In this document: positions 1 through 8,734 of the stretch, piece by piece
How positions within the stretch are numbered: position 1 is the stretch's first letter
How the letters are laid out: the number at the start of each line of letters is the position of its first letter
Assembly (NCBI GenBank): GCA_964552195.1
Contig: CAZKFM010000007.1
Location: forward strand, 90,615-154,614
Length of the DNA stretch: 64,000 bases
Reading direction: 5' to 3'
Origin: CAZKAP01 sp964552195
GTDB taxonomy: Bacteria; Bacteroidota; Bacteroidia; Flavobacteriales; Flavobacteriaceae
Position numbers and translations under genes: made by a program
Notes under the pieces: model-generated
Seen by the model: only the letters and a program-made list of their open reading frames with translations
What the model was told of the DNA's origin: nothing
The model's database searches: none

Positions 1-318
1 GAGCGAGATATTCAGGACTTGGGAATGGAGCAGCTTATCCTTAAACTGGAGCGCAATCAGGCTACAGTTCAACGGATATGTTCGCGCTTGAGTTCCTACA
101 AGATGGAGCCGACTAGCAGAGAATGCTTCGATCGGCTTGCGGACCTGCGAATGGGTTTTCGGGATCTGGCCAAGGATCAGGTACTAATACTCGGCTTGAT
201 TAAGAACAGTCATGACTATCATGACGATCAGTGGACTAAGATTATGGACTTATTTGGCAGGTACGATGAACTGCAAAAGGATTTAGCGTCTTATTTGCTT
301 TTAGCAAGGGGATATTAA
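1..318 (+). CDS. Hypothetical protein, 5' end cut by window edge
   Basis: The reading frame is open to the first base of the window, so the N-terminus may lie outside. Possible internal starts are a TTG at 19 and an ATG at 25. The visible 100 or so residues are mostly charged and helical, with no signal peptide, membrane segment or motif that I recognise. A compact terminator overlaps the stop codon, which suggests this is the last gene of a transcript coming from the left. I cannot assign a function. Confidence 0.55.
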   Translation, partial: ERDIQDLGMEQLILKLERNQATVQRICSRLSSYKMEPTSRECFDRLADLRMGFRDLAKDQVLILGLIKNSHDYHDDQWTKIMDLFGRYDELQKDLASYLLLARGY

Positions 319-334
319 ACCCCTTTTTATTTTT
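306..334 (+). terminator. Intrinsic terminator overlapping the stop codon
   Basis: AAGGGG (306-311) pairs with CCCCTT (320-325) around an 8-nt loop, followed by a T-rich tail to 334. It overlaps the TAA of the preceding gene. The stem is short (6 bp) but GC-rich and well placed. Confidence 0.55.
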
Positions 335-456
335 ATATTTGACATAATATAAATTATAGTTCATTTAGCAGTCGGTCTTTTATAGTAGCTGAAATAACAA
401 AGTGGTAATGGTTAATATACCTGAATGCCGTATTTTAGAATAATCAAGCTCTCTCC

Positions 457-666
457 ATGAGGAATTACCTATTGGTTCTACCACTGCTCATCCTTTCCTT
501 GGCCTGTGCGCCCAAGGCTAGACCCGATCTAAACAATGCCGATACCAATAGCACACAGCTTCCGGCATATCAAAATCACAAAGGTGATGAGCGCATATTC
601 AAAGACAGCATCCGTTTGCTTCCTGCTACCGACTCGATTCCTAATCCACGAGAATCGCGTATTTAA
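457..666 (+). CDS. Small lipoprotein of unknown function
   Basis: A 69-residue protein with a lipoprotein signal: a hydrophobic stretch at residues 4-16 ends in a lipobox SLAC with the acylated cysteine at 17. The mature part is only about 50 residues, polar, with no domain that I recognise. It lies alone between a terminator and a convergent minus-strand operon. A possible -7 element TATTTTAG (430-437) lies about 20 nt upstream of the ATG, without a clear TTG partner. The lipobox makes it a credible gene despite its size. Confidence 0.6.
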   Translation: MRNYLLVLPLLILSLACAPKARPDLNNADTNSTQLPAYQNHKGDERIFKDSIRLLPATDSIPNPRESRI

Positions 667-708
667 AAACGTAACGTACATCCATAGGTTCTAAGCGATT
701 CTAGGCGT

Positions 709-1149
709 TTAGGAAATTGGGTTAACCTTTTCTACCAGTCGGTTTAATATGAGCTCAGGGTCGTAAATAATACGATATCCATTTTCCACCACTCTGCGGG
801 TACCCGGATCCAAAGGACTTGTATCCGCCCAGCTTTGAGGGGCAAATCCAAATTCAATTTCAGTACCTCTTGAAAGCCGCACGTGCCGTGACCAGGTTGG
901 GCCGTAATCCGCATCCCGATAAGATTCCAATTCCTCTCCGAAACTCTTAAAATCGATTCGTCCGATCCATTCCTTCGAACGGAATCGATCAGGTTCTTCA
1001 GTGACCAGCGACAGATCGAAATCCGAATCCGGTCTCTGGGTTCCCCTCGCCCATGAACCGCAGAGTCCCACAGCCAGAATCTCGGGATAAGTGCAGGCCA
1101 GATCGACTGACAGATACAACACCTTGATCAATCGATCAAGTCTCAACAC
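709..1149 (-). CDS. Nucleotidyltransferase-domain protein
   Basis: A 146-residue protein with the polymerase-beta-like nucleotidyltransferase signature: GSWARG at residues 31-36 followed by SDFD, giving the metal-binding pair D43 and D45, and E97/E99 as candidates for the third carboxylate. Such stand-alone domains transfer a nucleotide to a protein or small molecule (MNT-type antitoxins, aminoglycoside adenylyltransferases). No HEPN partner gene is adjacent, so a toxin-antitoxin role is not supported. The start is GTG (or TTG one codon later), one base after the stop of the GH30 gene, so the two are probably co-transcribed. The substrate is unknown. Confidence 0.75.
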   Translation of the reverse strand: MLRLDRLIKVLYLSVDLACTYPEILAVGLCGSWARGTQRPDSDFDLSLVTEEPDRFRSKEWIGRIDFKSFGEELESYRDADYGPTWSRHVRLSRGTEIEFGFAPQSWADTSPLDPGTRRVVENGYRIIYDPELILNRLVEKVNPIS

Positions 1150-1150
1150 C

Positions 1151-2650
1151 TTAATTATTTAAGGTTACAATGGATTGTATGGCATGCCCAGGTATACTCA
1201 CTGAAATAGACGATGATTCCCCAACGTATACCTTGTAGTCGATGGCCTCATCACTCTGATTCATTACCACGGTAATCAGACTGTTGTCTTCGTTCAGGAA
1301 CGAGGTGCTTAACAAATGGCTTCGGCTGCTCACTGTACTGATGCGTTTCGCTCCCGGACGTATGAATTTGGAGAAGTGGCCGATGTAGTAATAGGTCGGC
1401 GTATAAATGAGTTCTCCGGTTTCCGTATCGCCATGTATGGGTGCAAAGCAAAAATTCTGTACGTGGTTGGGTCCTCCATTCTGGTCCAACAAAATATTCC
1501 AGTCGGTCCATCCTACGGTGCCCCTGTTGAAATCGTTGATCATGGAACGGCCATAGCGCTCGGCATGAGGCCAGTACTGATAGCGGTCCTGACGGAACCC
1601 TTCCTGGCAACCCTCAGTGAACAACAGATTCTTAGTGGGAAAGGACGCGTTGATATTTCCCAGATTATCGAACATGGGATCCCCCCCGGCCCAGGTTTCG
1701 TACCAGTGAAATCCTATACCCCAGGCGTATTTTGACGCCTCCGGGTCCTCGAAGATGGTATTCGCACGGTGATTGATCAGGTCGCGATTGTGGTCCCAAA
1801 CGACGATCTTTTTATCGCCCAGTCCTTCCCGTTCCATGGTGGGTCCCAGGTGATTCTTCAGAAAATCCCTTTCTTCCTCTGCCGTATAAATACACGATTC
1901 CCAGCGTTGTACGGCCATGGGTTCGTTCTGTATGGTTATGCCCCAGATCGGCATGCCTTCCGCCTCATAGGCCTTGATAAATTTGGTATAGTAAAGTGCC
2001 CAGGACTCATAGAACTCCGGTAGCAGCTTCCCACCCTGTAACATGTTTTGGTTGTCCTTCATGAAGGCCGGAGGGCTCCAGGGGCTCGCGTATAATAGCA
2101 GTTTACCCCCGGCAGCGTCTATGGCCTTTTTGATTAATGGAATTTTGAAGGCGCGATCGGGTGCTATACTAAAGGTGTTGAGCTCCTTGTCCCCTTCCTC
2201 TATGTAGGTATAACTGCCACTACTAAAGTCGCAACTATGTATGGACGTCCGGCAAAGGGAATAGCCTATGCCTTCTTCTCTATCGTAATAGGCCTTTAAA
2301 AACTCATCCTGCTTTTTCTTGGGCAGTTTTGCGAATACCTCGGCCGAGGCGTCGGTTACTGCACCCCCAATACCCAGAAAGGTCTGAAAAGACTTCAAGG
2401 GGTTGATGAATACTGAAACTTCGCTCTCCAATGGTTGCTCTGCGGCTTTAAAGGAATAGGTTCCTGTCTTGTTCAGCCGCAAGTCCGTCTCGTGTGCCGT
2501 AGTATAAACGGTGGATGTTTTTCCGGTCATATCGATGAATATGGTCGTTTGTGTCTCGACTTCCTCAATTTCGTCCACGGGTTTGGTTATTGCCTTCTTA
2601 CAGCTCGCCGCGGAAAGGGACAGTAGGCAAATCAGTGCAATCCTTTTCAT
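1151..2650 (-). CDS. Glycoside hydrolase family 30 lipoprotein (glucosylceramidase-like)
   Basis: A 499-residue exported glycosidase. Residues 1-17 form a lipoprotein signal with cysteine 17 in AASCKK, so the enzyme is anchored in the outer membrane. Family 30 features are an early FLGIGGAVTD segment (91-100), the acid/base glutamate in ITIQNEP (E243) and the nucleophile in LLFTEG (E346). The C-terminal ~90 residues look like the usual beta-sandwich of the family. Members cleave beta-linked glucose, xylose or fucose from glycans or glycolipids, and the exact substrate cannot be read here. It lies 51 bp downstream of the barrel gene and just upstream of the nucleotidyltransferase, on the same strand. 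Confidence 0.9.
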   Translation of the reverse strand: MKRIALICLLSLSAASCKKAITKPVDEIEEVETQTTIFIDMTGKTSTVYTTAHETDLRLNKTGTYSFKAAEQPLESEVSVFINPLKSFQTFLGIGGAVTDASAEVFAKLPKKKQDEFLKAYYDREEGIGYSLCRTSIHSCDFSSGSYTYIEEGDKELNTFSIAPDRAFKIPLIKKAIDAAGGKLLLYASPWSPPAFMKDNQNMLQGGKLLPEFYESWALYYTKFIKAYEAEGMPIWGITIQNEPMAVQRWESCIYTAEEERDFLKNHLGPTMEREGLGDKKIVVWDHNRDLINHRANTIFEDPEASKYAWGIGFHWYETWAGGDPMFDNLGNINASFPTKNLLFTEGCQEGFRQDRYQYWPHAERYGRSMINDFNRGTVGWTDWNILLDQNGGPNHVQNFCFAPIHGDTETGELIYTPTYYYIGHFSKFIRPGAKRISTVSSRSHLLSTSFLNEDNSLITVVMNQSDEAIDYKVYVGESSSISVSIPGHAIQSIVTLNN

Positions 2651-2701
2651 ATGTCAGTATTTTAAAGACTATCTTCAAGTTAAACATATATTCTTTGACC
2701 A

Positions 2702-3832
2702 TTAAAAGGAATACTTCAACCGGATATAACCCGCGTAAAAATCTTCCGGCTCACCTCCGACAAGGAGTTGGCCAATTAGGTCCAGATCCAGGTTGTCACG
2801 AGCCGACCAACTCAGACTGGGATTCAGGAAAATTCCGGGTTCGCCGGGAAAATAAATACCCGCCACTCCCCCACTGAGCAAGGGATGAAAGGTATAGGAC
2901 GACTGTAAAAAGGTCGACCATAGGTATGGCGAGAGGGAACGCACATCCAGATTGCTGTTGCTGAGATTGATGGCCGTGAATCCGGTACCCGGGGACGGGT
3001 TGGAATCGAAGAGGAAGGAGCCATTCAGATAGAGGGAATTCTTAAATAAATAATCCCATGATAGTGAAACCAGAAGTTCCTGCTGCTGTCGACCATCCAT
3101 TGACCTGAAATAGGACAGCTCTCCCTTAAAGCCGGCTCCTTTGATACTTCCTGCCCAGCCTCCACCCATTACCAGGCTATTCTGCATTACTCCCAGGAGT
3201 GCCTGCAGATCGTAACCCCTAAAATTGGTCTTGAACAGGGCCGATGCGGTGAGTTCGCTCCATTGGTCTGCCATCTTTATGGCCAGCTCATAGCCGGAAG
3301 CAAATCCGGTGTATTTCTGAAATCGTATGGCATCCGTACCGGGACGTTCTTCGTAGTCGAAATCAAAAAAGGAATACGCATTGAAGATATCATTGGGGTT
3401 CCATACCAGATTCACGCCCCAGTTGATTCGCTGACGCCCTGCAATCACACTCCAGTCCTTCCCCTCGTACTGCAAAGACAACCGGTCTATCATGAAATGC
3501 AGCACTCCCTGATTGTTGTTGACCGGCATCCAGGACAAATCGAAATAGTCATTGTTGACATCGATAAAGGCGCCGTAGTCCGGTAGCAGTCTAACCAGAT
3601 CTCCTGTAAAGTAACGGTTTCGCAATTCGAGTCGGGCCGAAAAGGAAGAGGAGGGCTCCCATCCGATATTGAGCCGATGGTGCACGAGATTATCTACCAG
3701 GGATGAACCTTGTTCCGGAACTAGGATGGTAACCATATCCTTGACGTACCCACCGACAAACCAGTGTTTTTCTTCCTGGGCGCAAAGGCTGCCCGTGAGC
3801 AGGAGACACCATAGAATTCTAGCGCCTCTCAT
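2702..3832 (-). CDS. Outer-membrane beta-barrel protein (DUF1302/porin-like)
   Basis: A 376-residue protein with a signal peptide ending at about residue 18 (SLCAQ) and a body of alternating aromatic and polar residues ending in aromatic-rich IRLKYSF, typical of an outer-membrane barrel. The segment around residues 130-165 (GRQRINWG, WNPNDIFN) resembles barrel proteins of the DUF1302 type, an impression not confirmed by a search. Its start overlaps the end of the ABC ATPase gene by 14 bp, so it is translationally tied to the exporter. It may be the outer-membrane end of that transport route. Confidence 0.7.
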   Translation of the reverse strand: MRGARILWCLLLTGSLCAQEEKHWFVGGYVKDMVTILVPEQGSSLVDNLVHHRLNIGWEPSSSFSARLELRNRYFTGDLVRLLPDYGAFIDVNNDYFDLSWMPVNNNQGVLHFMIDRLSLQYEGKDWSVIAGRQRINWGVNLVWNPNDIFNAYSFFDFDYEERPGTDAIRFQKYTGFASGYELAIKMADQWSELTASALFKTNFRGYDLQALLGVMQNSLVMGGGWAGSIKGAGFKGELSYFRSMDGRQQQELLVSLSWDYLFKNSLYLNGSFLFDSNPSPGTGFTAINLSNSNLDVRSLSPYLWSTFLQSSYTFHPLLSGGVAGIYFPGEPGIFLNPSLSWSARDNLDLDLIGQLLVGGEPEDFYAGYIRLKYSF

Positions 3833-4502
3833 CCTTCTCGATCTTCCCGTCCAAGAGGTGCACGAGTCTTCTTGCCTTAGCCATCACCCGGACATCGTGA
3901 GTCGAGAACACAAAGGTGACCTGCTCCTCGCGATTCATCTCTGCCATGATATCCAGGAGCGATTCCGTGGCATGCGAATCCAGGTTGGCCGTCGGCTCAT
4001 CCGCAAGGATTACCTGGGGGCGCGAGGCGAGCGCTCGGGCTACGGCCACTCGTTGCTGCTGTCCACCCGATAATTCCGCGGGCCGGCGATGCAGTTCTTT
4101 TTCCATGCCCATCCGTCTGAGGAGCTCTACGGCACGATTCCGTCGCTCCTGCTCCGTTTTTCCCTGAAGCAACATGATAAACTCCACGTTTTCAAGGGCC
4201 GTGAGTACCGGAACCAGGTTGTAAGACTGGAAAACAAAACCAATGTGGTTTAATCGAAATTCCGTTAGTTCCGAATCCCTCATGCCCTCTAAACCCGTAC
4301 CTGCAACCTGCACCTCTCCCCGGTTGGGTGTGTCCAGCCCTCCCATCAGGTTCAGGAGAGTCGTTTTGCCGCAGCCCGAAGGCCCCACCAGTGAAGTAAA
4401 CTCTCCTCTCTCAATGGTCAGGTCGATCCCTTGTATGGCGTGAACCGGAATGGTCTCCGGATTATAGGTTTTATGAAGATCTCGGGTTGCTATTACATGC
4501 AT
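3819..4502 (-). CDS. ABC transporter ATPase, LolD/MacB type
   Basis: A 227-residue nucleotide-binding subunit with the full motif set: Walker A GPSGCGKTT (40-48), Q-loop Q92, signature LSGGQ (144-148), Walker B ending ADE (167-169) and switch histidine H202. The length and the sequence LSGGQQQRVAVARAL place it in the MacB/LolD/FtsE branch, which drives mechanotransmission or lipoprotein-release systems rather than classic import. It is followed at once by the barrel gene and preceded by two FtsX-type permeases that would form its membrane partner. Confidence 0.93.
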   Translation of the reverse strand: MHVIATRDLHKTYNPETIPVHAIQGIDLTIERGEFTSLVGPSGCGKTTLLNLMGGLDTPNRGEVQVAGTGLEGMRDSELTEFRLNHIGFVFQSYNLVPVLTALENVEFIMLLQGKTEQERRNRAVELLRRMGMEKELHRRPAELSGGQQQRVAVARALASRPQVILADEPTANLDSHATESLLDIMAEMNREEQVTFVFSTHDVRVMAKARRLVHLLDGKIEKDERR

Positions 4503-4506
4503 GGAA

Positions 4507-5712
4507 TCAGATTTTTCGTATAGCCTTCAACGGATTAAGCCTTACAGCCATTACGGATGGGTAGATTGCGCCCAAAAGGGCGGTAAGGAGCACTACTCCC
4601 ATAAGTATCGGGTACATGATAGAATCGATTTCCGGGTAAAATACCGTGTCGTATCCGTAGGATTTAAGAGCCTCTGAATACCGACTCAAATCCAGGCCCC
4701 GCCTGCTGAGCCAACTGACCGTAATAAAGCCGAGCAGAACCCCTATGGGTCCGGATACCGCTCCCAACAGGCAGGTTTCCAGAAGGATCATCACAAACAC
4801 CTTTCTCCTGTGCATCCCGATGGCTCGGAGCATACCGATCTCGCGAGTGCGCTCCAGTACAGCCATAAGCATGATATTTATAATACCAAAAAAAAGTGCC
4901 AGCATGATAATAACCACCATGGTTCGCTGTGTCATAGCGGACGATTCCTCCATCAGATGGAACTCGGGTGCCAATTCCCTGAAGTTTTGTACCGTATCCC
5001 TGGTGTATGCCGAAAATTCCTTTTGAAACTGTGAAATATCCTCTTCGCGCTTGAGCATCACGCCCAATTCATGTGCCCGGTCTGTTCCTATGAGTCGGGC
5101 CAGGTCCGAATGGCGCACGTAGACTACTGAATTGTTGATCCTCGGGGATGCGGATTCAAAAATACCCTCGACCCTGAAGGCCGCTGAAACCATCTCCCGG
5201 TCGATGTCCTGAAAAGTCAGTACGAGCTTGGAACGCACCCCAACACTCAGCTTTTCTGCTCCTTCGGCCGAAATTACAATGGGATTGCGACGGATCTTCC
5301 GGAAGTAGCTTCCTTCCAGGAGCTGCTCCTCCAAAAACGTGGTCTGTGCTTCATTTTTCGGTTGTATACCGTAAATCTGTACCCCCCGGGTCGAACGGCT
5401 GCTCGCCAGCATGCCTTCCACCTTCTGGCGCATGGAATAGGACGCTACACGTTGGTCATTCAGAAGTGTGGAAAGATCCTGATCGGTGGAAAGTGTGAGG
5501 TCAACTGCGGGTTCCTGCAGATACAAGGGATTGTGGACCTGCATATGGGAGTACTCATACTGAATTGAGGAACGGGTAAACGTCTTGGTAAAGCTGCTGT
5601 AGAATGAGATAATGAACACCAACGCCCAAACTCCCAAGACCATGGAACCCATCACCGTCAGGCTCCTGCGCGGGGTCCTCCAAAGGTTTTTCCAGGCCAG
5701 CTTAAAGATCAT
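4507..5712 (-). CDS. FtsX-family ABC permease (second of a pair)
   Basis: A 401-residue permease: one N-terminal membrane segment at about 18-40 after a basic WKNLWRTPRRS start, a periplasmic domain of some 220 residues, then three hydrophobic segments near the C-terminus. This is the MacB/LolC/LolE layout, and the EIGMLRAIG segment after the second membrane helix is typical. It overlaps the first permease by 4 bp and ends 4 bp before the ATPase, so permease-permease-ATPase form one unit. The substrate is probably an envelope lipid or lipoprotein, judged from the LolA-like gene at the operon head. Confidence 0.9.
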   Translation of the reverse strand: MIFKLAWKNLWRTPRRSLTVMGSMVLGVWALVFIISFYSSFTKTFTRSSIQYEYSHMQVHNPLYLQEPAVDLTLSTDQDLSTLLNDQRVASYSMRQKVEGMLASSRSTRGVQIYGIQPKNEAQTTFLEEQLLEGSYFRKIRRNPIVISAEGAEKLSVGVRSKLVLTFQDIDREMVSAAFRVEGIFESASPRINNSVVYVRHSDLARLIGTDRAHELGVMLKREEDISQFQKEFSAYTRDTVQNFRELAPEFHLMEESSAMTQRTMVVIIMLALFFGIINIMLMAVLERTREIGMLRAIGMHRRKVFVMILLETCLLGAVSGPIGVLLGFITVSWLSRRGLDLSRYSEALKSYGYDTVFYPEIDSIMYPILMGVVLLTALLGAIYPSVMAVRLNPLKAIRKI

Positions 5713-6917
5713 GCTTTCAGAGCGTTAACGGTCCTTAATTGATGAATATACCACATGGGATAAAGCCCTAGAAAAAGGCTGATCAATAGCACAACCACTC
5801 CCTGGCTATAAAACACCGCGGCGTCCAGTGAAAATGGAAGGACAGGCTCGTAACCAAAATTCTCGAAAACCTCGGCATAATCCCCGGTAAACTCTATGGG
5901 GTGGTAGTGAAAATACACCAGGATGGGGGCGCTTAGCAATAATCCTATGGCCACACCCAGGAAACTGATCAGCAGGATTTCCAAAGCCACCATTCGACGG
6001 ATTTTCCCCTTCTTCATTCCTATAGCAGTCAGGATTCCAAATTCGTAGGTCCTTTCCCGGGTCATCATAAGGAAGGTGCCGAATATTCCGAATCCGATGA
6101 TGGCATAGAGCACGTATATCATGACCAGGCCTCCGTAATAATCCAGTTCAATCCCCTCTACCAACTCTGGCATCATCTGCTTCCAGGTGAGAACTTCGAG
6201 GTCCGAATCGACGAGTTCCGAGTAACGATCATACATTTCGTCCAGTGCCCGTGGGTTATTGAGCAGCAAGGCATTGGCGGTAATCAACCCATAGGCTCCG
6301 AAAAATTCTTGAGCCTGAGGGAGATCCATATAAACGGCCGAGCGGTTGAGCTCGGGAACCGGGAATTTTAAGATGCCCCCCACAGGGTACTTTCCGGCCG
6401 CATTGATTCCGTGATACCCCTGAGAGATAAAGACTATGGTGTCTCCTATGTTCAATTCGAGGTACTCGGCCAGACCCTCGGCTATCATGACCCCCCCTTC
6501 GAAATACAGGCCTTTTATAAGTTTTCGGTTCAGATAGCTGAATCCCTCTTCCTTTTTTGGCCTGACGCCTGTAATCAGGGCCCCGCGGGTTTTCTGACCG
6601 AAGGAAGCCAGGGCGAATGAAGTGAGTCTCGGAGAGTTCATGCCGACCTGCCCGCTCTCAAATTCCAAAGTCTCCAGTTGCTTTAAGTAAAAGCTGTTGT
6701 CCAGAATTTTTTCGTCCCAGTAGTTCTCATGGTGGATGGACAGGTGCCCGGTCATGAAACGCACCGAATTGTCAATCATCCGCTCGTAGCTTCCGAGTTG
6801 CATGCTCTGTGTAAGGGAGGCAAAGAATACCGCAAAGGCAATGGAAGAAGCTGTTATCCAGGTTCGGCGCCTGTTGCGCCATATATTCCTCCAGGCCAGT
6901 CGGAGATACGTGGACAT
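5709..6917 (-). CDS. FtsX-family ABC permease (first of a pair)
   Basis: A 402-residue protein with the same one-plus-three membrane layout as the next gene and the same basic N-terminal pattern (WRNIWRNRRRTW). The periplasmic part differs clearly from its neighbour, so the two would form a heterodimer like LolCE rather than being a recent duplicate. The EFGILTAIGM segment matches the family hallmark. Its start overlaps the last base of the LolA-like gene and its end overlaps the second permease, showing tight translational coupling. Confidence 0.9.
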   Translation of the reverse strand: MSTYLRLAWRNIWRNRRRTWITASSIAFAVFFASLTQSMQLGSYERMIDNSVRFMTGHLSIHHENYWDEKILDNSFYLKQLETLEFESGQVGMNSPRLTSFALASFGQKTRGALITGVRPKKEEGFSYLNRKLIKGLYFEGGVMIAEGLAEYLELNIGDTIVFISQGYHGINAAGKYPVGGILKFPVPELNRSAVYMDLPQAQEFFGAYGLITANALLLNNPRALDEMYDRYSELVDSDLEVLTWKQMMPELVEGIELDYYGGLVMIYVLYAIIGFGIFGTFLMMTRERTYEFGILTAIGMKKGKIRRMVALEILLISFLGVAIGLLLSAPILVYFHYHPIEFTGDYAEVFENFGYEPVLPFSLDAAVFYSQGVVVLLISLFLGLYPMWYIHQLRTVNALKA

Positions 6918-7657
6918 CAGCGGAGTTTTTTCAGGTTCTGAAGAGAGAAAAACCGCGTACTCAGCTCTATTCCAAAATCGAAATCCTCATAGATCACTAC
7001 GGTCTTCTGGTCTGGATTATCCGCGGGTATCATCTCCAGTCGGGTGGGAATTACGCGATCGTCCAGTTTCCGAATATCTGACATGATCATGGTATTGACC
7101 AGGTATCCATCCTCATCGTAAAACTTAAAAAGCAACTGGTAGTACGCTTCTTTGGCGATATAGGCCTCTACCCTGCCCCAGACGACCGCTGCGTCTTCCT
7201 TGGGATCGAGTAAGAGCTTCCATGATGGGCGCCCATCGATCACCGTGTCCTTGATGATGGAGTGCCTGTAGTCGTCCACTATGGAACTTTGTTTGACCAG
7301 GTCGTCGTTGGTGAAATCGGAACCCATCCAGCTTTGCATCATCATGGAAGGTGGAAGCTTGATAATGCGGTCTATCCTGGGCTGCCAGTTCCAGAGTTCC
7401 TTGTCCCTCTTCAGAAATCCCACACCCTCGTCCCGGGCGGGCTCCATGATTACAATCAAACTGTAATCATCACCCAGAGTCCAGGATTTCATTCTGATCT
7501 CCCGGGTCCAGCCCGGGCGCACAATCTGCATACTCATTACGCCTTTGCTGGATTCGCCCTGCATGAGGTCATTGGCCATTCGGATGATTTCCCGGGCCTC
7601 CTGGGCAAAAGCACTGACGAAGGACAATAACAGTACTGCAGTAAGTAGTGTCCTCAT
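6917..7657 (-). CDS. Outer-membrane lipoprotein-sorting (LolA-like) protein
   Basis: A 246-residue secreted protein with a cleavable signal peptide (residues 1-19, ending SAFAQ). The body fits the LolA/LolB-like fold group annotated as lipoprotein-sorting protein (PF17131 type): an amphipathic strand pattern, RDEGVGFLKRDKELWNW, and a late ETxxxxI-like segment with MSDIRKLDDRVIPTR. Such proteins carry hydrophobic cargo across the periplasm. It is the first gene of the exporter operon, with a promoter just upstream, and it probably accepts cargo from or delivers it to the two permeases. This is not the housekeeping LolA. Confidence 0.8.
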   Translation of the reverse strand: MRTLLTAVLLLSFVSAFAQEAREIIRMANDLMQGESSKGVMSMQIVRPGWTREIRMKSWTLGDDYSLIVIMEPARDEGVGFLKRDKELWNWQPRIDRIIKLPPSMMMQSWMGSDFTNDDLVKQSSIVDDYRHSIIKDTVIDGRPSWKLLLDPKEDAAVVWGRVEAYIAKEAYYQLLFKFYDEDGYLVNTMIMSDIRKLDDRVIPTRLEMIPADNPDQKTVVIYEDFDFGIELSTRFFSLQNLKKLR

Positions 7658-7703
7658 TTTTATCGGGTTAGGTACTTGTAAGCGGATACTAGCGCTCCTC
7701 TAA

Positions 7704-7736
7704 CAAATTTAGTAATCCCGAAATCGAATTCATCAA
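7704..7736 (-). promoter_or_regulatory. Promoter of the LolA-like/ABC/barrel operon
   Basis: On the minus strand TTG (7734-7736), a 22-nt spacer and TAAATTTG (7704-7711) match the Bacteroidota TTG/TAnnTTTG consensus. Transcription would begin near 7697, about 40 nt before the ATG at 7657. Confidence 0.6.
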
Positions 7737-7771
7737 ATTGCCAGAAGAATCGCATCGGCAACCCCCATCTC

Positions 7772-8734
7772 TCAGTCCTGTCGACTTCTTCTTGCGCTTT
7801 TCCATCGACCCTGGAACCTGCGAAGAATCAGGTTGCGTTTCTTGCTGTTGATAAAGTACACCCCGGTAAGTAATACTCCGGCCGCTACGGCGGACTGAAC
7901 CGTAATGAGCTCGTCAAGGATAAGGGCTCCCAGGATGAGTGCCACTATGGGATTGACGTAGGTGGACGTCGCTACCTTCTCAGGCGAGACGGTACGCAAC
8001 AGAAAATTAAAGGAGGTAAAGGCGACGATGCTCCCGAATACGACCAGCAGTACCATAGCCCAGATAGCCTCGTTTGACCAGGACGAGGGCTCTGGCCAGC
8101 GTTCGCCGAATGCCAGGCTGAGCAGAAATAGGAACAGGCCACCACAGATCATCTGATAGGCGGTATTGACCAGATAATTCTGGGGAAGGTCGGCCGAGCC
8201 CACAAAAATACTCGCATAAGACCAGGCGAACATGCAGAAGAAAATCATGATCATGCCGATCCAGGCGTTTTCGGAGGCAACGATCTGTTGCTGACTGACG
8301 AGCAGAAACATCCCCGCTATGCCCAGGACCACCCCGATGATGGAATTCAGGCTGAGTTTACTCCCCTTTATCACGTAGAGCATAAACAGTACCACCAGGG
8401 GCTGGGCTGAAATTTCGAGGGCAGCGAAACCCGAATCCACGAATTTCAGTGCCCAGACCACAAATCCATTGCCCAGTGAAAGAAAAAGCAAACCCGCGAA
8501 GGCGGTATTCTTTAACTGCCGGGCAGATATGCGAATGGATTTCCCAAAAAGCACGGCGAGGAGTAACATGGTGATGCCCGCCACAGTAAACCGCACACAG
8601 GCCAGCATGAATGGATCGAGTTCGGCTACTACGATCTTATTGAGGAGATAGGTGGATCCCCAAATGATGTAAATGGCGATAAAGGCGAGTACAATCAGGA
8701 GGTTTTGTCGGTCTCCTGCCGCCTTAGTCTGCAT
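7772..8734 (-). CDS. EamA/DMT-family transporter
   Basis: About 320 residues with ten hydrophobic segments in two five-helix halves, the drug/metabolite transporter layout. IYIIWGSTYLLNK in the first helix and FNFLLRTVSPEKVATSTYVNP in the second half are typical of EamA proteins. The frame extends 45 bp further upstream, but the ATG at 8734 starts a sensible protein and overlaps the trehalase stop by 11 bp, pointing to translational coupling. The C-terminal tail is strongly basic. The substrate is unknown; given the upstream trehalase, a sugar or amino-acid metabolite is possible. Confidence 0.88.
   Translation of the reverse strand: MQTKAAGDRQNLLIVLAFIAIYIIWGSTYLLNKIVVAELDPFMLACVRFTVAGITMLLLAVLFGKSIRISARQLKNTAFAGLLFLSLGNGFVVWALKFVDSGFAALEISAQPLVVLFMLYVIKGSKLSLNSIIGVVLGIAGMFLLVSQQQIVASENAWIGMIMIFFCMFAWSYASIFVGSADLPQNYLVNTAYQMICGGLFLFLLSLAFGERWPEPSSWSNEAIWAMVLLVVFGSIVAFTSFNFLLRTVSPEKVATSTYVNPIVALILGALILDELITVQSAVAAGVLLTGVYFINSKKRNLILRRFQGRWKSARRSRQD

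Noticed and set aside
709..1149. Nucleotidyltransferase as the antitoxin of a HEPN/MNT pair
   Set aside because: No HEPN-type gene is adjacent, and the neighbour is a glycosidase.
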